Shown here in pieces: positions 55,561-64,000 of a stretch of DNA of 64,000 nt (positions are counted from its first letter, which is position 1; the number at the start of each line of letters is the position of its first letter). Position numbers and translations under genes: made by a program. The DNA lies in contig NZ_LGYH01000010.1 of NCBI RefSeq assembly GCF_001308015.1, forward strand, positions 18,797 through 82,796, read 5' to 3'. The notes under the pieces are model-generated. The model saw nothing but the letters and a program-made list of their open reading frames with translations, did not search any database and had not been told where the DNA came from. Source of the DNA: Neisseria sp. 83E34 (GTDB lineage Bacteria > Pseudomonadota > Gammaproteobacteria > Burkholderiales > Neisseriaceae).

Positions 55561-55610
55561 AGCCCGTTCATGCCTGTCTGAAAAAACTTTCAGACAGGCA
55601 TGAACGGGCT
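55561..55610. terminator. Extended DUS-pair hairpin upstream of hslO
   Basis: 23-bp perfect stem AGCCCGTTCATGCC... to ...GGCATGAACGGGCT with loop AAAC. Lies between divergent genes, where no terminator is required. Confidence 0.8.
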
Positions 55611-55681
55611 CTACAAGCTTCACTGTTAATGATAGACTTAATTCTTTCTAACGTTTGCCTATCAACCGCAAAGGATAAACC

Positions 55682-56524
55682 ATGTGCCAACTCTTGGGCA
55701 TGAACTGCAACACCCCCACCGACATCATTTTTTCATTTGAAGGCTTCCGCCTGCGCGGCGGCCTGACCGACCACCATGCAGACGGCTTCGGCATCGGCTT
55801 CTTCGAACAAAAAGGCATACGTCTGTTTCACGACGACAAACCCAGCGCCAACTCTCCCGTTGCAGATTTAGTCAACACCTATCAAATTAAATCCGAAAAC
55901 GTTATTGCCCATATCCGAAAAGCCACTCAAGGCAGAACTTCGCTGGCCAACACACACCCGTTTGTGCGCGAAATGTGGGGCGAATATTGGCTCTTTGCGC
56001 ACAATGGCAACCTAATGAATTTCAAACCCTCGCGAGGCCAATACTACCGACCCGTCGGCACCACCGACTCGGAAGCGGCTTTCTGCTATATTCTGGAAGA
56101 GCTGCGCCAGCGTTTTAACGAAAAGCCCGATCTCAAAACTCTGGCCGACACAGTGCAAGAGCTGGCAGCACGCATCCGCATCCACGGCCTGTTCAACTTT
56201 ATCATGTCAAACGGCGACATCATGTTTGCCCATGCCAGCACCCTGCTCTACTACATCATCCGAAAAGCCCCATTCGGCGAAGCCCGTTTGCTTGATGACG
56301 ATGTGGCAGTCGACTTTTCATCAGTTACCACACCCAACGACAAAGTTGCCGTTATTGCGACCCTGCCACTCACACAAAACGAAACCTGGCAACAATTTGC
56401 CTGCGATGAACTAATCGTGTTCCATCAAGGAGATATCGCCCTGCACAATAGGCCGGGAAAACCTCGCTACCTTTCCCAAGAAGAAGGTTTGGCGATCGCC
56501 CGCGCCGCCGGTGTTGTCGCATAA
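55682..56524 (+). CDS. Class II glutamine amidotransferase (YafJ type)
   Basis: 280 aa. Cys 2 after the initiator Met (MCQLLGMNCN) is the N-terminal nucleophile; RGGLTDHHADGFGIGFF near 25-41 and HIRKATQGRTSLANTHPF near 77-94 form the glutaminase pocket; LFAHNGNL near 104. A stand-alone amidotransferase domain of the YafJ/EgtC-like group, with unknown acceptor. AAAGGATAAACC precedes the ATG. Confidence 0.87.
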   Translation: MCQLLGMNCNTPTDIIFSFEGFRLRGGLTDHHADGFGIGFFEQKGIRLFHDDKPSANSPVADLVNTYQIKSENVIAHIRKATQGRTSLANTHPFVREMWGEYWLFAHNGNLMNFKPSRGQYYRPVGTTDSEAAFCYILEELRQRFNEKPDLKTLADTVQELAARIRIHGLFNFIMSNGDIMFAHASTLLYYIIRKAPFGEARLLDDDVAVDFSSVTTPNDKVAVIATLPLTQNETWQQFACDELIVFHQGDIALHNRPGKPRYLSQEEGLAIARAAGVVA

Positions 56525-56725
56525 ACACACTCCGCCAAACGCCTCCCAATGCGTCGCAAACCAATAAAAACGCAATAAAACCGTACCCTTAACACACGGA
56601 TGCCTGTCTGAAAACATCAGCAGAAGGAATATTTTGCCGGCAGGTAAATTTTCAGCCATTCCCAGTTTTTGCTATACTCGGAACAATCAAAATTATTTCG
56701 AACATAAACATAACGGATAACAAAT

Positions 56726-57310
56726 ATGAAGAAAACAGCTTTCCTGGCTCTGGCCGCCACCACCTTGTTAAGTGCCTGCAACAAGCAGCCCGAAACATCC
56801 GTTTCACCCGAAGCCGCCTCTTCTGCCGCTTCCGCCATCAACGAAGCAGCTTCCATACCTCAAAGCGCCGTACAAACTTTAACCAGTAAAGACGGCAAGC
56901 TCAGCATCGTTATTGAAAACAGCAGTTTTGCAGACATTTCCAAAGAAGCCCGCGCACTTCCGCCCGGCGTTAACGCGGCTGATTTAACCATGATGCAGCA
57001 AGACGACGCGCAAAATATCACTCTTTACACCACCAATCTGGGCAAGCCGAAAAAACCGGCAAACGAGTACTTTGCCAACCTGAAAAAACACATTGAAGCA
57101 GACCCAAGCCTCAAAGACGTCAAAACCGGCATAGCCACCGAAAACCGCATGGATTACCACTATTCACAAACCAGCGGCGACGAAACCTTAAATGAAACCT
57201 GCGTGGCCGTTTACTCAACTGAAGGCCTTTACAACATTTGCGCATACAGCCCAAGTGCAACCACACAACAATTAGACAGCGTATTGAAGAATATCAAACT
57301 TAATCATTGA
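56726..57310 (+). CDS. Lipoprotein of unknown function
   Basis: 194 aa with lipoprotein signal MKKTAFLALAATTLLSAC (Cys 18), then an Ala/Ser/Glu-rich linker (about 20-50) and a folded domain with the phrase DGKLSIVIENSSFADIS and two later cysteines (ETCVAVYS, YNICAYS) that may form a disulfide. I recall similar Neisseria proteins, but no function. Own ribosome site is weak. Confidence 0.75.
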   Translation: MKKTAFLALAATTLLSACNKQPETSVSPEAASSAASAINEAASIPQSAVQTLTSKDGKLSIVIENSSFADISKEARALPPGVNAADLTMMQQDDAQNITLYTTNLGKPKKPANEYFANLKKHIEADPSLKDVKTGIATENRMDYHYSQTSGDETLNETCVAVYSTEGLYNICAYSPSATTQQLDSVLKNIKLNH

Positions 57311-57388
57311 TTAATAATAGGTTGAAACCTTTTCAAAACCCGCCGAATGTAGCTGCAGCCCAATGCATCGCCACGCAGCGAATGCAAA

Positions 57389-57412
57389 CAAATATAAATA
57401 CAAATATAAATA
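57389..57412. repeat. 12-base tandem repeat, two copies
   Basis: CAAATATAAATA twice in direct succession, about 120 bases upstream of ribD. Confidence 0.8.
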
Positions 57413-57529
57413 ATGTGCAACAAATGGCGGTTTTGCAAAAGCTTTAAATGCCTGTCTGAAAAAATAGTTATACAAAAACCCAAGGCGTATTTTACAATGC
57501 GCCTTTATTTTTTGTACTCAACTATCATA

Positions 57530-58636
57530 ATGTTCAACGATACAGACATCCGCCTGATGCAAACCGCCCTAAACCTCGCGTGGGAAGGCCGTTTCACTAC
57601 CAGCCCCAATCCACGGGTTGGCTGTGTCATCGCGCATGGTGATCAAATCGTCGGACAAGGTTTCCACATTCGGGCAGGCAGCCCGCACGCCGAAGTACAT
57701 GCCTTGCAGCAAGCCCGGGAGCTAGCCCAAGGAGCCACTGCATACGTTACCCTCGAACCATGTAGTCATCACGGCCGCACGCCACCTTGCGCAGAAGCCC
57801 TGATCAAAGCCAAAGTCAAACGCGTAGTTGCCGCCATGACCGACCCCAATCCTCTGGTTTCCGGCAAAGGTTTAACCCTGCTCACACAAGCCGGCATCCA
57901 AACGGAAAGCGGCCTTCTAGAACCGGAAGCCCGCCGGCTGAACCGCGGTTTCTTATCCCGCATCGAACGCGGCAGGCCGTTTATTCGTCTTAAATGCGCC
58001 GCCAGCCTAGACGGTAAAATTGCTTTGAGCAACGGCCTAAGCCAATGGATAACCGGAGAAGCCGCGCGTGCAGACGTACAAATTCTACGCGCCGAAAGCT
58101 GTGCCGTACTTACCGGCATCGGTACGGTTCTGGCCGACAACCCCAAACTGAATGTGCGCACCTTCCCGACTTTGCGCCAACCCATCCGCATTATCCTAGA
58201 CAGCCACTTGCAAACACCGTTGGATTCTTTTGTTATCTCAGACAGCAGCAGCCCTTCTATTATCTGCACTTTGGTTTCCAACCCTCAAAAACAGGCTCCT
58301 TATCTTCAACATCCGAATATTTCCATCTTATGCCTGTCTGAAAAAGACGGCCGCATAAATTTAAATGAGCTTATGCAGCGATTAGCACAACAAGGCATTG
58401 GAGAAATTCTGGTAGAAGCCGGTGCAAAATTAAATACCGCCTTGATAGAAGCCGGTTTGGTTGATGAAATCGTGTTGTACCAATCTGCTAAAATGTTGGG
58501 CAACAGCGCAAAAGGATTATTTCTATTGCCGGAAAACAACAAAATCTTAAGCGAAACACCCGACTTTTTTCCAATATCAGCCGACATCTTGGGAAATGAC
58601 ATAAAAATAACCCTACATAACAAAAAGTTTTCTTGA
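57530..58636 (+). CDS. ribD: Bifunctional riboflavin deaminase/reductase RibD
   Basis: Two consecutive steps of riboflavin synthesis. 368 aa from the ATG at 57530 (MFNDTDIRLMQTAL); the frame's 39 upstream codons cover a DUS and are not conserved. N-terminal deaminase zinc site: PHAEVHAL near 52-59 and PCSHHGRTPPC near 78-88. C-terminal reductase from about 150: RPFIRLKCAASLDGKIA near 148-164, and GIGEILVEAGAKLN near 287-300. Contains an exact DUS (58331-58342), encoding Cys-Leu-Ser-Glu. No FMN riboswitch is seen upstream. Confidence 0.94.
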   Translation: MFNDTDIRLMQTALNLAWEGRFTTSPNPRVGCVIAHGDQIVGQGFHIRAGSPHAEVHALQQARELAQGATAYVTLEPCSHHGRTPPCAEALIKAKVKRVVAAMTDPNPLVSGKGLTLLTQAGIQTESGLLEPEARRLNRGFLSRIERGRPFIRLKCAASLDGKIALSNGLSQWITGEAARADVQILRAESCAVLTGIGTVLADNPKLNVRTFPTLRQPIRIILDSHLQTPLDSFVISDSSSPSIICTLVSNPQKQAPYLQHPNISILCLSEKDGRINLNELMQRLAQQGIGEILVEAGAKLNTALIEAGLVDEIVLYQSAKMLGNSAKGLFLLPENNKILSETPDFFPISADILGNDIKITLHNKKFS

Positions 58637-58808
58637 AAACAGATAGTTATATCGCTTATCACATTTCATGCTTTTTTGCGATTCTTTTAACAAAAATTAA
58701 TCCAATCGCCCTACAATCACAAGAGGATAAAATTATTGTGCCGTTAAATCAGGCACAAAATAATCAACTATTCCAACTATTCTATTTTCAAATTCAGGTT
58801 AAACAATT

Positions 58809-59894
58809 ATGCAAAAAAACACCGTATTCGTCACAGGCGGCGCAGGCTTTATCGGTTCCGCCGTAATCCGCCACTTAATCAACAACACCGACGTAACGGT
58901 GGTAAACATCGACAAACTCACTTATGCCGGCAACCTGCACTCTTTAGACAGCATTGCCGACAGCCCCCGTTATATTTTTTCCCAAACCGATATTTGCGAC
59001 CGTGAAGCAATCGACAAACTATTCGAGCAATACCAGCCTCGCGGCATTATGCACTTGGCTGCAGAAAGTCACGTAGACCGCTCTATCGACGGCCCGGCCG
59101 CTTTTATCGAAACCAACATCGTCGGCACCTACACCCTGCTTGAAGCAGCCCGCCAATACTGGAACACCCTCTCGGAAGAAGACAAAACCGTTTTCCGCTT
59201 TCACCATATTTCTACCGACGAAGTGTACGGCGACCTGCACGGTACAGACGATTTGTTCACAGAAACCACACCTTATGCACCGAGCAGCCCTTACTCGGCA
59301 AGTAAAGCTTCTAGCGACCACTTAGTACGCGCATGGAACCGAACCTACGGTCTGCCTGTTGTCTTGACCAACTGCTCAAACAACTACGGTCCGTTCCACT
59401 TCCCGGAAAAACTGATTCCGTTAATGATTCTGAACTGTTTGGCCGGCAAATCCTTGCCTGTTTACGGCGAAGGCAATCAAATCCGCGACTGGCTGTTTGT
59501 AGAAGACCATGCTCGCGCGCTGTGGAAAGTATTTACTGAAGCAAAAGTTGCAGAAACATACAATATCGGCGGACACAACGAACGCAAAAATATTGATGTC
59601 GTTAAAACCATTTGCGGCATCTTGGATGAGTTGCGCCCCACCGCCCAAAATCCGAACACACCCAACATCACATCATATCAAGAACTCATCACCCACGTTA
59701 CCGACCGCCCGGGTCACGATCACCGCTATGCTATCGATGCTGCGAAAATCGGTCGTGATTTAGGCTGGAAGCCACAAGAAACCTTCGAAACCGGTATCCG
59801 CAAAACCGTAGAATGGTATCTGAATAATCAGGCATGGTGGCAAGCCGTATTAGATGGCAACTACCAAGGTGAACGTTTGGGCTTGAAAAACTAA
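58809..59894 (+). CDS. rfbB: dTDP-glucose 4,6-dehydratase
   Basis: Second step of dTDP-L-rhamnose synthesis. NAD site [14 protein letters not shown] near 10-23, catalytic [12 protein letters not shown] near 160-171 (YxxxK), and [11 protein letters not shown] near 130. 361 aa. First of the rfbB-rfbA-rfbC run; seventeen bases separate it from rfbA. rfbD is missing from this cluster, so either it lies beyond the window or another dTDP-sugar is the end product. Confidence 0.95.
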   Translation: MQKNTVFVTGGAGFIGSAVIRHLINNTDVTVVNIDKLTYAGNLHSLDSIADSPRYIFSQTDICDREAIDKLFEQYQPRGIMHLAAESHVDRSIDGPAAFIETNIVGTYTLLEAARQYWNTLSEEDKTVFRFHHISTDEVYGDLHGTDDLFTETTPYAPSSPYSASKASSDHLVRAWNRTYGLPVVLTNCSNNYGPFHFPEKLIPLMILNCLAGKSLPVYGEGNQIRDWLFVEDHARALWKVFTEAKVAETYNIGGHNERKNIDVVKTICGILDELRPTAQNPNTPNITSYQELITHVTDRPGHDHRYAIDAAKIGRDLGWKPQETFETGIRKTVEWYLNNQAWWQAVLDGNYQGERLGLKN

Positions 59895-59911
59895 AACAAC
59901 TGGAGAAATCT

Positions 59912-60784
59912 ATGAAAGGTATCGTCTTAGCCGGCGGCTCAGGAACTCGTCTTTACCCAATCACCCGAGGCGTTTCGAAACAATTGCTGCCAATTTATGA
60001 CAAGCCAATGGTGTATTACCCGATTTCCGTACTGATGCTGGCCGGAATTCGCGATATATTGATTATTTCAACACCTGAAGATATGTCGGGTTACCAGCGC
60101 CTTTTGGGTAACGGTTCCGATTTCGGTATCAACATCAGCTACGCCGTCCAACCCAGCCCCGACGGTTTGGCACAGGCTTTCCTGATTGGCGACGAATTCA
60201 TCGGCGACGACAGTGCCTGTTTGATTTTGGGCGACAACATCTACTTCGGCGAGAGCTTTGGCCGCAAATTGGAGTTGGCTGCATCCCGCCAGAAAGGTGC
60301 GACCGTATTCGGCTACCAGGTGGCCGACCCCGAACGTTTCGGCGTGGTGGAATTTGATAAAGACAACAAAGTGTTGTCTATCGTTGAGAAGCCCGAAAAA
60401 CCAAAATCCAACTATGCCGTTACCGGCCTGTATTTCTACGATAACAGCGTTGTTGAAAAAGCAAAACGTGTCAAACCATCTGCACGCGGCGAATTGGAAA
60501 TTACCAGCATCAACCAAATGTATTTGGAAGAAGGCACATTGAATGTGGAATTATTAGGCCGCGGTTTTGCTTGGTTGGATACCGGCACACACGACAGCCT
60601 GATGGAAGCCGGCCATTTCGTCCAAACCATCGAAAGCCGCCAAGGCTTGAAAGTGGCATGCTTGGAAGAAATTGCTTTCAACAAAGGCTGGCTAAACAAA
60701 GAAGAATTGGCTGAAAAGATCAAACCTCTCTCCAAAACAGGTTACGGCCAATACCTGCAACGCCTGTTAGACACCTCAAAATAA
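59912..60784 (+). CDS. rfbA: Glucose-1-phosphate thymidylyltransferase
   Basis: Makes dTDP-glucose from glucose-1-phosphate and dTTP. Nucleotidyltransferase signature [16 protein letters not shown] at the N-terminus, metal site ILGDNIYFG near 107-115 and [20 protein letters not shown] near 153-172. 290 aa. Preceded by CTGGAGAAA. Part of the rfbBAC unit. Confidence 0.96.
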   Translation: MKGIVLAGGSGTRLYPITRGVSKQLLPIYDKPMVYYPISVLMLAGIRDILIISTPEDMSGYQRLLGNGSDFGINISYAVQPSPDGLAQAFLIGDEFIGDDSACLILGDNIYFGESFGRKLELAASRQKGATVFGYQVADPERFGVVEFDKDNKVLSIVEKPEKPKSNYAVTGLYFYDNSVVEKAKRVKPSARGELEITSINQMYLEEGTLNVELLGRGFAWLDTGTHDSLMEAGHFVQTIESRQGLKVACLEEIAFNKGWLNKEELAEKIKPLSKTGYGQYLQRLLDTSK

Positions 60785-60850
60785 AAGTTTTTCATACAGG
60801 CGTTTAAGAAGCATTCATACAAATGCCTGTCTGAAAATATGGAATACACA

Positions 60851-61396
60851 ATGCAAGTTATCGACACAAAAATTAAAGACGTCAAAATCATCCAACCCAA
60901 AGTGTTCGGCGACGAACGTGGCTTTTTCTTAGAAACTTTCGAGAAAAACCGTTATCGCGAAATGCTCGGCATTGATTTAGATTTTGTACAAGACAATCAC
61001 TCACGCTCACAAAAAGGCGTATTACGTGGAATGCACGTTCAAACCGTTAACCCGCAAGGCAAGCTGGTACGTTGCGTGCGCGGCGAAGTATTTGATGTTG
61101 CGGTAGACATCCGCCCCGATTCTCCCACTTACGGCCAATGGGAAGGGGTGATTTTAAGCGAGGAAAACAAAACCCAATTTTGGATTCCGCCCGGCCTGGC
61201 CCACGGATTTGTCGTACTGAGCGACATTGCTGATTTCGAATACAAATGTACCGATTATTACAATCCGCAAGCGGAAGCCAGTTTGATGTGGAACGACCCG
61301 ACGGTCGGCATCGAATGGCCGATTGATAACCCTTTGTTATCAGCCAAAGACCAGCAAGGCAAATCTTTGCAAGAGCTGCGTGAATTATACGCATAA
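60851..61396 (+). CDS. rfbC: dTDP-4-dehydrorhamnose 3,5-epimerase
   Basis: 181 aa from ATG 60851 (MQVIDTKIKDVKIIQPKVFG, aligned with known RfbC starts); an ATG four codons earlier is possible. Cupin fold with KVFGDERGFFLETF near 16-29, catalytic His in GVLRGMHVQ near 57-65 and Tyr in the FEYKCTDYYNP stretch near 128-138. A DUS lies between rfbA and rfbC. Confidence 0.93.
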   Translation: MQVIDTKIKDVKIIQPKVFGDERGFFLETFEKNRYREMLGIDLDFVQDNHSRSQKGVLRGMHVQTVNPQGKLVRCVRGEVFDVAVDIRPDSPTYGQWEGVILSEENKTQFWIPPGLAHGFVVLSDIADFEYKCTDYYNPQAEASLMWNDPTVGIEWPIDNPLLSAKDQQGKSLQELRELYA

Positions 61397-61498
61397 CGCG
61401 GTTTTAAACAACACAAAACACCGATGCCTGTCTGAAAACTTAAAAACAAGGCATCACAAGAAATTTCATTATCTTCAACTTTAGAGATTACTAAAATT

Positions 61499-62776
61499 AT
61501 GATGACTCCAGAACAAATCAATTTGGCCATTATCGGCTTAGGCTATGTAGGCCTGCCTCTTGCCGTTGAGTTCGGCAAAAAGCGTTCGGTTGTAGGTTTC
61601 GATATCAACCACGCACGTATCGAAGCCTTAAAACAAGGCCATGACGCAACATTAGAAGTGGATGACGAAGAACTGGCAAGCGCAAAACATCTAACCTACT
61701 CTGCCGATTTGGAAGATTTAAAAAAATGCAATGTATTTATCGTAACCGTGCCTACGCCTATCGATGAACACAACCAACCCGACCTTACCCCTCTGGTGAA
61801 AGCCTCTGAAACCATCGGTAAAGTGCTGAAAAAAGGTGATATCGTTATTTACGAATCCACTGTTTACCCCGGCGCAACTGAAGAAGACTGCGTGCCCGTT
61901 CTGGAAAAATTCTCAGGCTTGAAATTCAACCAAGATTTTTACGCCGGCTACAGCCCCGAGCGCATCAATCCAGGTGACAAAGAGCACCGCGTCAGCACCA
62001 TCAAAAAAATCACTTCCGGTTCAACTCCTGAAATTGCCGATGTTGTTGATGCACTCTACAACGAAATCATTGTTGTCGGCACCCACAAAGCTTCCAGCAT
62101 CAAAGTAGCGGAAGCGGCCAAGGTAATTGAAAACACACAACGCGACCTAAATATCGCTCTGATTAACGAATTGGCCGTTATTTTCAATAAAATGGGCATT
62201 GATACAGAAGCCGTATTGAAAGCAGCAGGCACAAAATGGAACTTCCTGCCATTCCGCCCGGGCTTGGTTGGCGGCCATTGTATCGGTGTTGACCCTTACT
62301 ACCTTACCCATAAAGCACAAAGTATCGGCCACCATCCCGAAATCATTTTGGCCGGCCGCCGCTTAAACGACAACATGGCAAGTTATGTTGCTTCACAATT
62401 AGTAAAAGCCCTGTTGAAAAAACGCGTACAGGTGGAAGGCGCAAAAATTTTGCTGATGGGCCTGACTTTCAAAGAAAACTGCCCTGATTTACGCAACACC
62501 AAAGTTGTCGACATCATCAAAGAGCTTAAAGAATACAACATCACTGTTGACGTTTACGATCCATGGATTGACCATGCCGAAGCCCAACACGAATACGGCA
62601 TCACGCCTATTTCCACTCTGGAAGAAGGCAAATATGACGGAATCGTTCTGGCAGTAGCACATAAACAGTTTAAAGAAATGGGTATTGATGCCATCCGTAA
62701 ACTGGCGAAAAAAGAACACGTTATTTACGACTTAAAATATCTGTTTACCGCAGAAGAAACTGATTTACGTTTATAA
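61499..62776 (+). CDS. UDP-N-acetyl-hexosamine 6-dehydrogenase (TviB/WbpO type)
   Basis: Oxidises UDP-GlcNAc or UDP-GalNAc to the uronic acid. 425 aa: NAD site [20 protein letters not shown] near 9-28, [12 protein letters not shown] near 86, catalytic Cys in [15 protein letters not shown] near 255-269. The wording is that of TviB (Vi antigen) and WbpO, not of UDP-glucose dehydrogenase. Start may be either of two adjacent ATGs. With the next gene it would give UDP-GalNAcA. Confidence 0.9.
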   Translation: MMTPEQINLAIIGLGYVGLPLAVEFGKKRSVVGFDINHARIEALKQGHDATLEVDDEELASAKHLTYSADLEDLKKCNVFIVTVPTPIDEHNQPDLTPLVKASETIGKVLKKGDIVIYESTVYPGATEEDCVPVLEKFSGLKFNQDFYAGYSPERINPGDKEHRVSTIKKITSGSTPEIADVVDALYNEIIVVGTHKASSIKVAEAAKVIENTQRDLNIALINELAVIFNKMGIDTEAVLKAAGTKWNFLPFRPGLVGGHCIGVDPYYLTHKAQSIGHHPEIILAGRRLNDNMASYVASQLVKALLKKRVQVEGAKILLMGLTFKENCPDLRNTKVVDIIKELKEYNITVDVYDPWIDHAEAQHEYGITPISTLEEGKYDGIVLAVAHKQFKEMGIDAIRKLAKKEHVIYDLKYLFTAEETDLRL

Positions 62777-62804
62777 GTCCTTACACTTACGGAATATCCA
62801 CATA

Positions 62805-63830
62805 ATGAATAAGTATGAACATATCCAACAGGAGCTGAAGCAATCACCGAAAAAATGGCTGGTCACAGGCGTGGCCGGCTTTATCGGTTCCAACTTGCTT
62901 GAAACTCTGCTAATGCTAGATCAAACCGTAGTCGGCTTGGATAACTTTGCTACAGGTCACCTGCATAACTTAGATGAAGTGCAACGTACCGTTACTCCCG
63001 AGCAATGGGCACGTTTTACTTTCATTGAAGGCGACATCCGCAACTTGGAAACCTGCCATCAAGCTTGTAAAGGCGTCGATTATGTATTGCATGAAGCCGC
63101 TTTAGGCTCTGTGCCGCGCTCGATTAACGATCCGATCACATCAAACAGCGCCAACATCGACGGTTTTCTGAATATGCTGGTTGCTGCCCGTGACGCAGAA
63201 GTGAAAAGTTTTGTATACGCAGCTAGCAGCTCCACATACGGCGACCACCCCGGCCTGCCCAAAGTGGAACATACCATCGGCAAACCTTTGTCTCCTTATG
63301 CAGTAACCAAATATGTAAACGAACTTTATGCTGATGTATTTGCCCGTACCTATGGCTTTACATGCATCGGTTTGCGTTATTTCAACGTGTTCGGCAAACG
63401 CCAAGACCCAAATGGTGCTTATGCAGCTGTGATTCCAAAATGGACTTCGGCCATGATTAAAAACGAAGATCTGTTCATCAACGGTGATGGTGAAACCAGC
63501 CGCGACTTCTGCTTTATCGAAAATACGGTGCAGGCCAATATTTTGGCAGCCACAACCGACAATGCAGAGGCGCGTAACCAAGTGTACAACGTAGCCGTTG
63601 GCGGTCGAACAACATTGAACCAACTGTTTAACTATATCCGCAACAGCTTGGCAGATAACGATATCCAATACACGAAAGACGCCATCTATCGCGACTTCCG
63701 TGCAGGGGACGTACGTCATTCTCAAGCTGATATCGCAAAAGCACAAAGTCTGCTGGGTTATAACCCGCAGTTTACGATTGAGCAGGGCATTCAAAAAGCC
63801 ATGCCTTGGTATAAAGGCTTTTTAAAATAA
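62805..63830 (+). CDS. UDP-GlcNAc C4-epimerase (WbpP/TviC type)
   Basis: 341 aa SDR epimerase. NAD site [17 protein letters not shown] near 20-36, [16 protein letters not shown] near 144 and catalytic [15 protein letters not shown] near 165-179. The extended N-terminus ([19 protein letters not shown]) is typical of WbpP/TviC, which act on N-acetylated UDP-sugars. Twenty-eight bases after the dehydrogenase; the same gene pair makes the UDP-GalNAcA precursor of Vi-type or O-antigen polymers. Confidence 0.9.
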   Translation: MNKYEHIQQELKQSPKKWLVTGVAGFIGSNLLETLLMLDQTVVGLDNFATGHLHNLDEVQRTVTPEQWARFTFIEGDIRNLETCHQACKGVDYVLHEAALGSVPRSINDPITSNSANIDGFLNMLVAARDAEVKSFVYAASSSTYGDHPGLPKVEHTIGKPLSPYAVTKYVNELYADVFARTYGFTCIGLRYFNVFGKRQDPNGAYAAVIPKWTSAMIKNEDLFINGDGETSRDFCFIENTVQANILAATTDNAEARNQVYNVAVGGRTTLNQLFNYIRNSLADNDIQYTKDAIYRDFRAGDVRHSQADIAKAQSLLGYNPQFTIEQGIQKAMPWYKGFLK

Positions 63831-64000
63831 AATATACCTGAACAGCCTTGTCTAAATATTTTCAGACAGGCCTTGATGCCTGTCTGAAAATAACTCATTT
63901 AGTATGGTTTATACAATAATCAAATTAAAACCACTTTACGGCCAGGCGCTCGTGCCCACATAATTTATAAAACCAATTAAATAAACTTAAAAAATAGCAT
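63831..64000. other. AT-rich end of window with DUS
   Basis: A near-DUS (63861-63872) and an exact DUS (63877-63888) with adjacent complementarity; a weak hairpin after the epimerase gene. AT-rich beyond 63890. The downstream surface-polysaccharide genes, if any, lie outside. Confidence 0.55.

Larger units (their letters stand above)
385..63888. repeat. DNA uptake sequence TGCCTGTCTGAA, dispersed
   Basis: Exact copies found by eye (start, strand of the TGCCTG form): + 385, 4724, 5243, 9706, 11406, 12031, 13509, 15203, 16442, 17115, 17654, 18409, 19921, 21515, 24403, 25140, 25990, 26992, 30760, 30903, 35370, 36368, 39489, 41669, 43412, 44857, 45070, 47648, 49597, 51048, 51698, 54539, 55571, 56601, 57449, 58331, 60824, 61425, 63877; - 402, 5212, 11423, 13538, 15223, 17131, 18457, 19937, 24422, 25155, 30774, 30922, 31358, 31948, 33077, 36383, 39507, 40966, 41646, 43460, 44886, 45088, 47863, 49616, 51065, 54556, 55589. 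One mismatch copies also occur (for example 7072, 33051, 35045). A few positions may be off by one. Confidence 0.93.

Noticed and set aside
57311..57529. FMN riboswitch upstream of ribD
   Set aside because: The conserved RFN core words are absent in the spacer.

Overview
The window is 64 kb of chromosome from a member of the Neisseriaceae. The strongest clue is a 12-base word, TGCCTGTCTGAA, which I count by eye about 66 times as exact copies on the two strands, often as inverted pairs that end transcription units. This is a DNA uptake sequence. The spelling matches the dialect I remember for Neisseria wadsworthii and N. shayeganii, not the meningococcal/gonococcal one. Gene content and protein sequences (RpoD, XerD, LysC, RibD, MscL and others) also fit Neisseria. 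Almost everything is ordinary core chromosome. I see no prophage, insertion sequence, CRISPR array, rRNA or tRNA.

Layout. 1-4.2 kb: end of a DD-endopeptidase gene, apt, then gmk-rpoZ-spoT. 4.2-9.5 kb: the macromolecular-synthesis cluster rpsU-yqeY-dnaG-rpoD, preceded by a hairpin-rich leader. 9.6-13.4 kb: a pabB-pabC fusion, ogt, xerD and a small secreted protein. 13.8-20 kb: a DASS transporter, ubiX, a short aromatic-rich leader ORF with attenuator-like hairpins in front of an unknown gene, a BamE-like lipoprotein, a LysE-type exporter, purN and a DUF3108 protein. 20-24.4 kb: a cysteine-rich RTX protein and a large M16 peptidase. 24.6-30.9 kb: a thioesterase, lipoproteins, cysK, dapF and an AT-rich, DUS-free stretch with two small exported or membrane proteins. 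30.9-42.6 kb, mostly minus strand: speB-ansA, dedA, rlmE-ftsH-folP-glmM, divergent yhbY, trpB behind a trp attenuator, a methyltransferase and yicC. 42.7-47.5 kb: rph, lysC, a fumarylacetoacetase-like gene and proS. 47.5-48 kb: a divergent, AT-rich intergenic region with four head-to-tail DnaA-box-like sites. 48-58.6 kb: rsmB, grxD, an ArsR regulator, exodeoxyribonuclease III, a peptide-binding protein, fabI, mscL, hslO, a glutamine amidotransferase, a lipoprotein and ribD. 58.8-63.8 kb: rfbB-rfbA-rfbC plus genes for UDP-GalNAcA synthesis, the start of a surface-polysaccharide locus that runs past the window.

The less expected content is regulatory. In front of trpB there is an 18-codon ORF with two Trp codons and three mutually exclusive RNA pairings ending in a U-run terminator, which is the classical trp-attenuator arrangement. 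A second region of the same architecture, with a leader reading Tyr-Phe-Tyr-Trp-Tyr, lies upstream of a 174-aa protein of unknown function. The leader's stop codon lies inside a DNA uptake sequence. A third structured region precedes rpsU. The DnaA-box cluster at 47.8 kb could be the replication origin or another DnaA-controlled site. All pairings, repeat counts and promoter calls were made by eye and none was computed.
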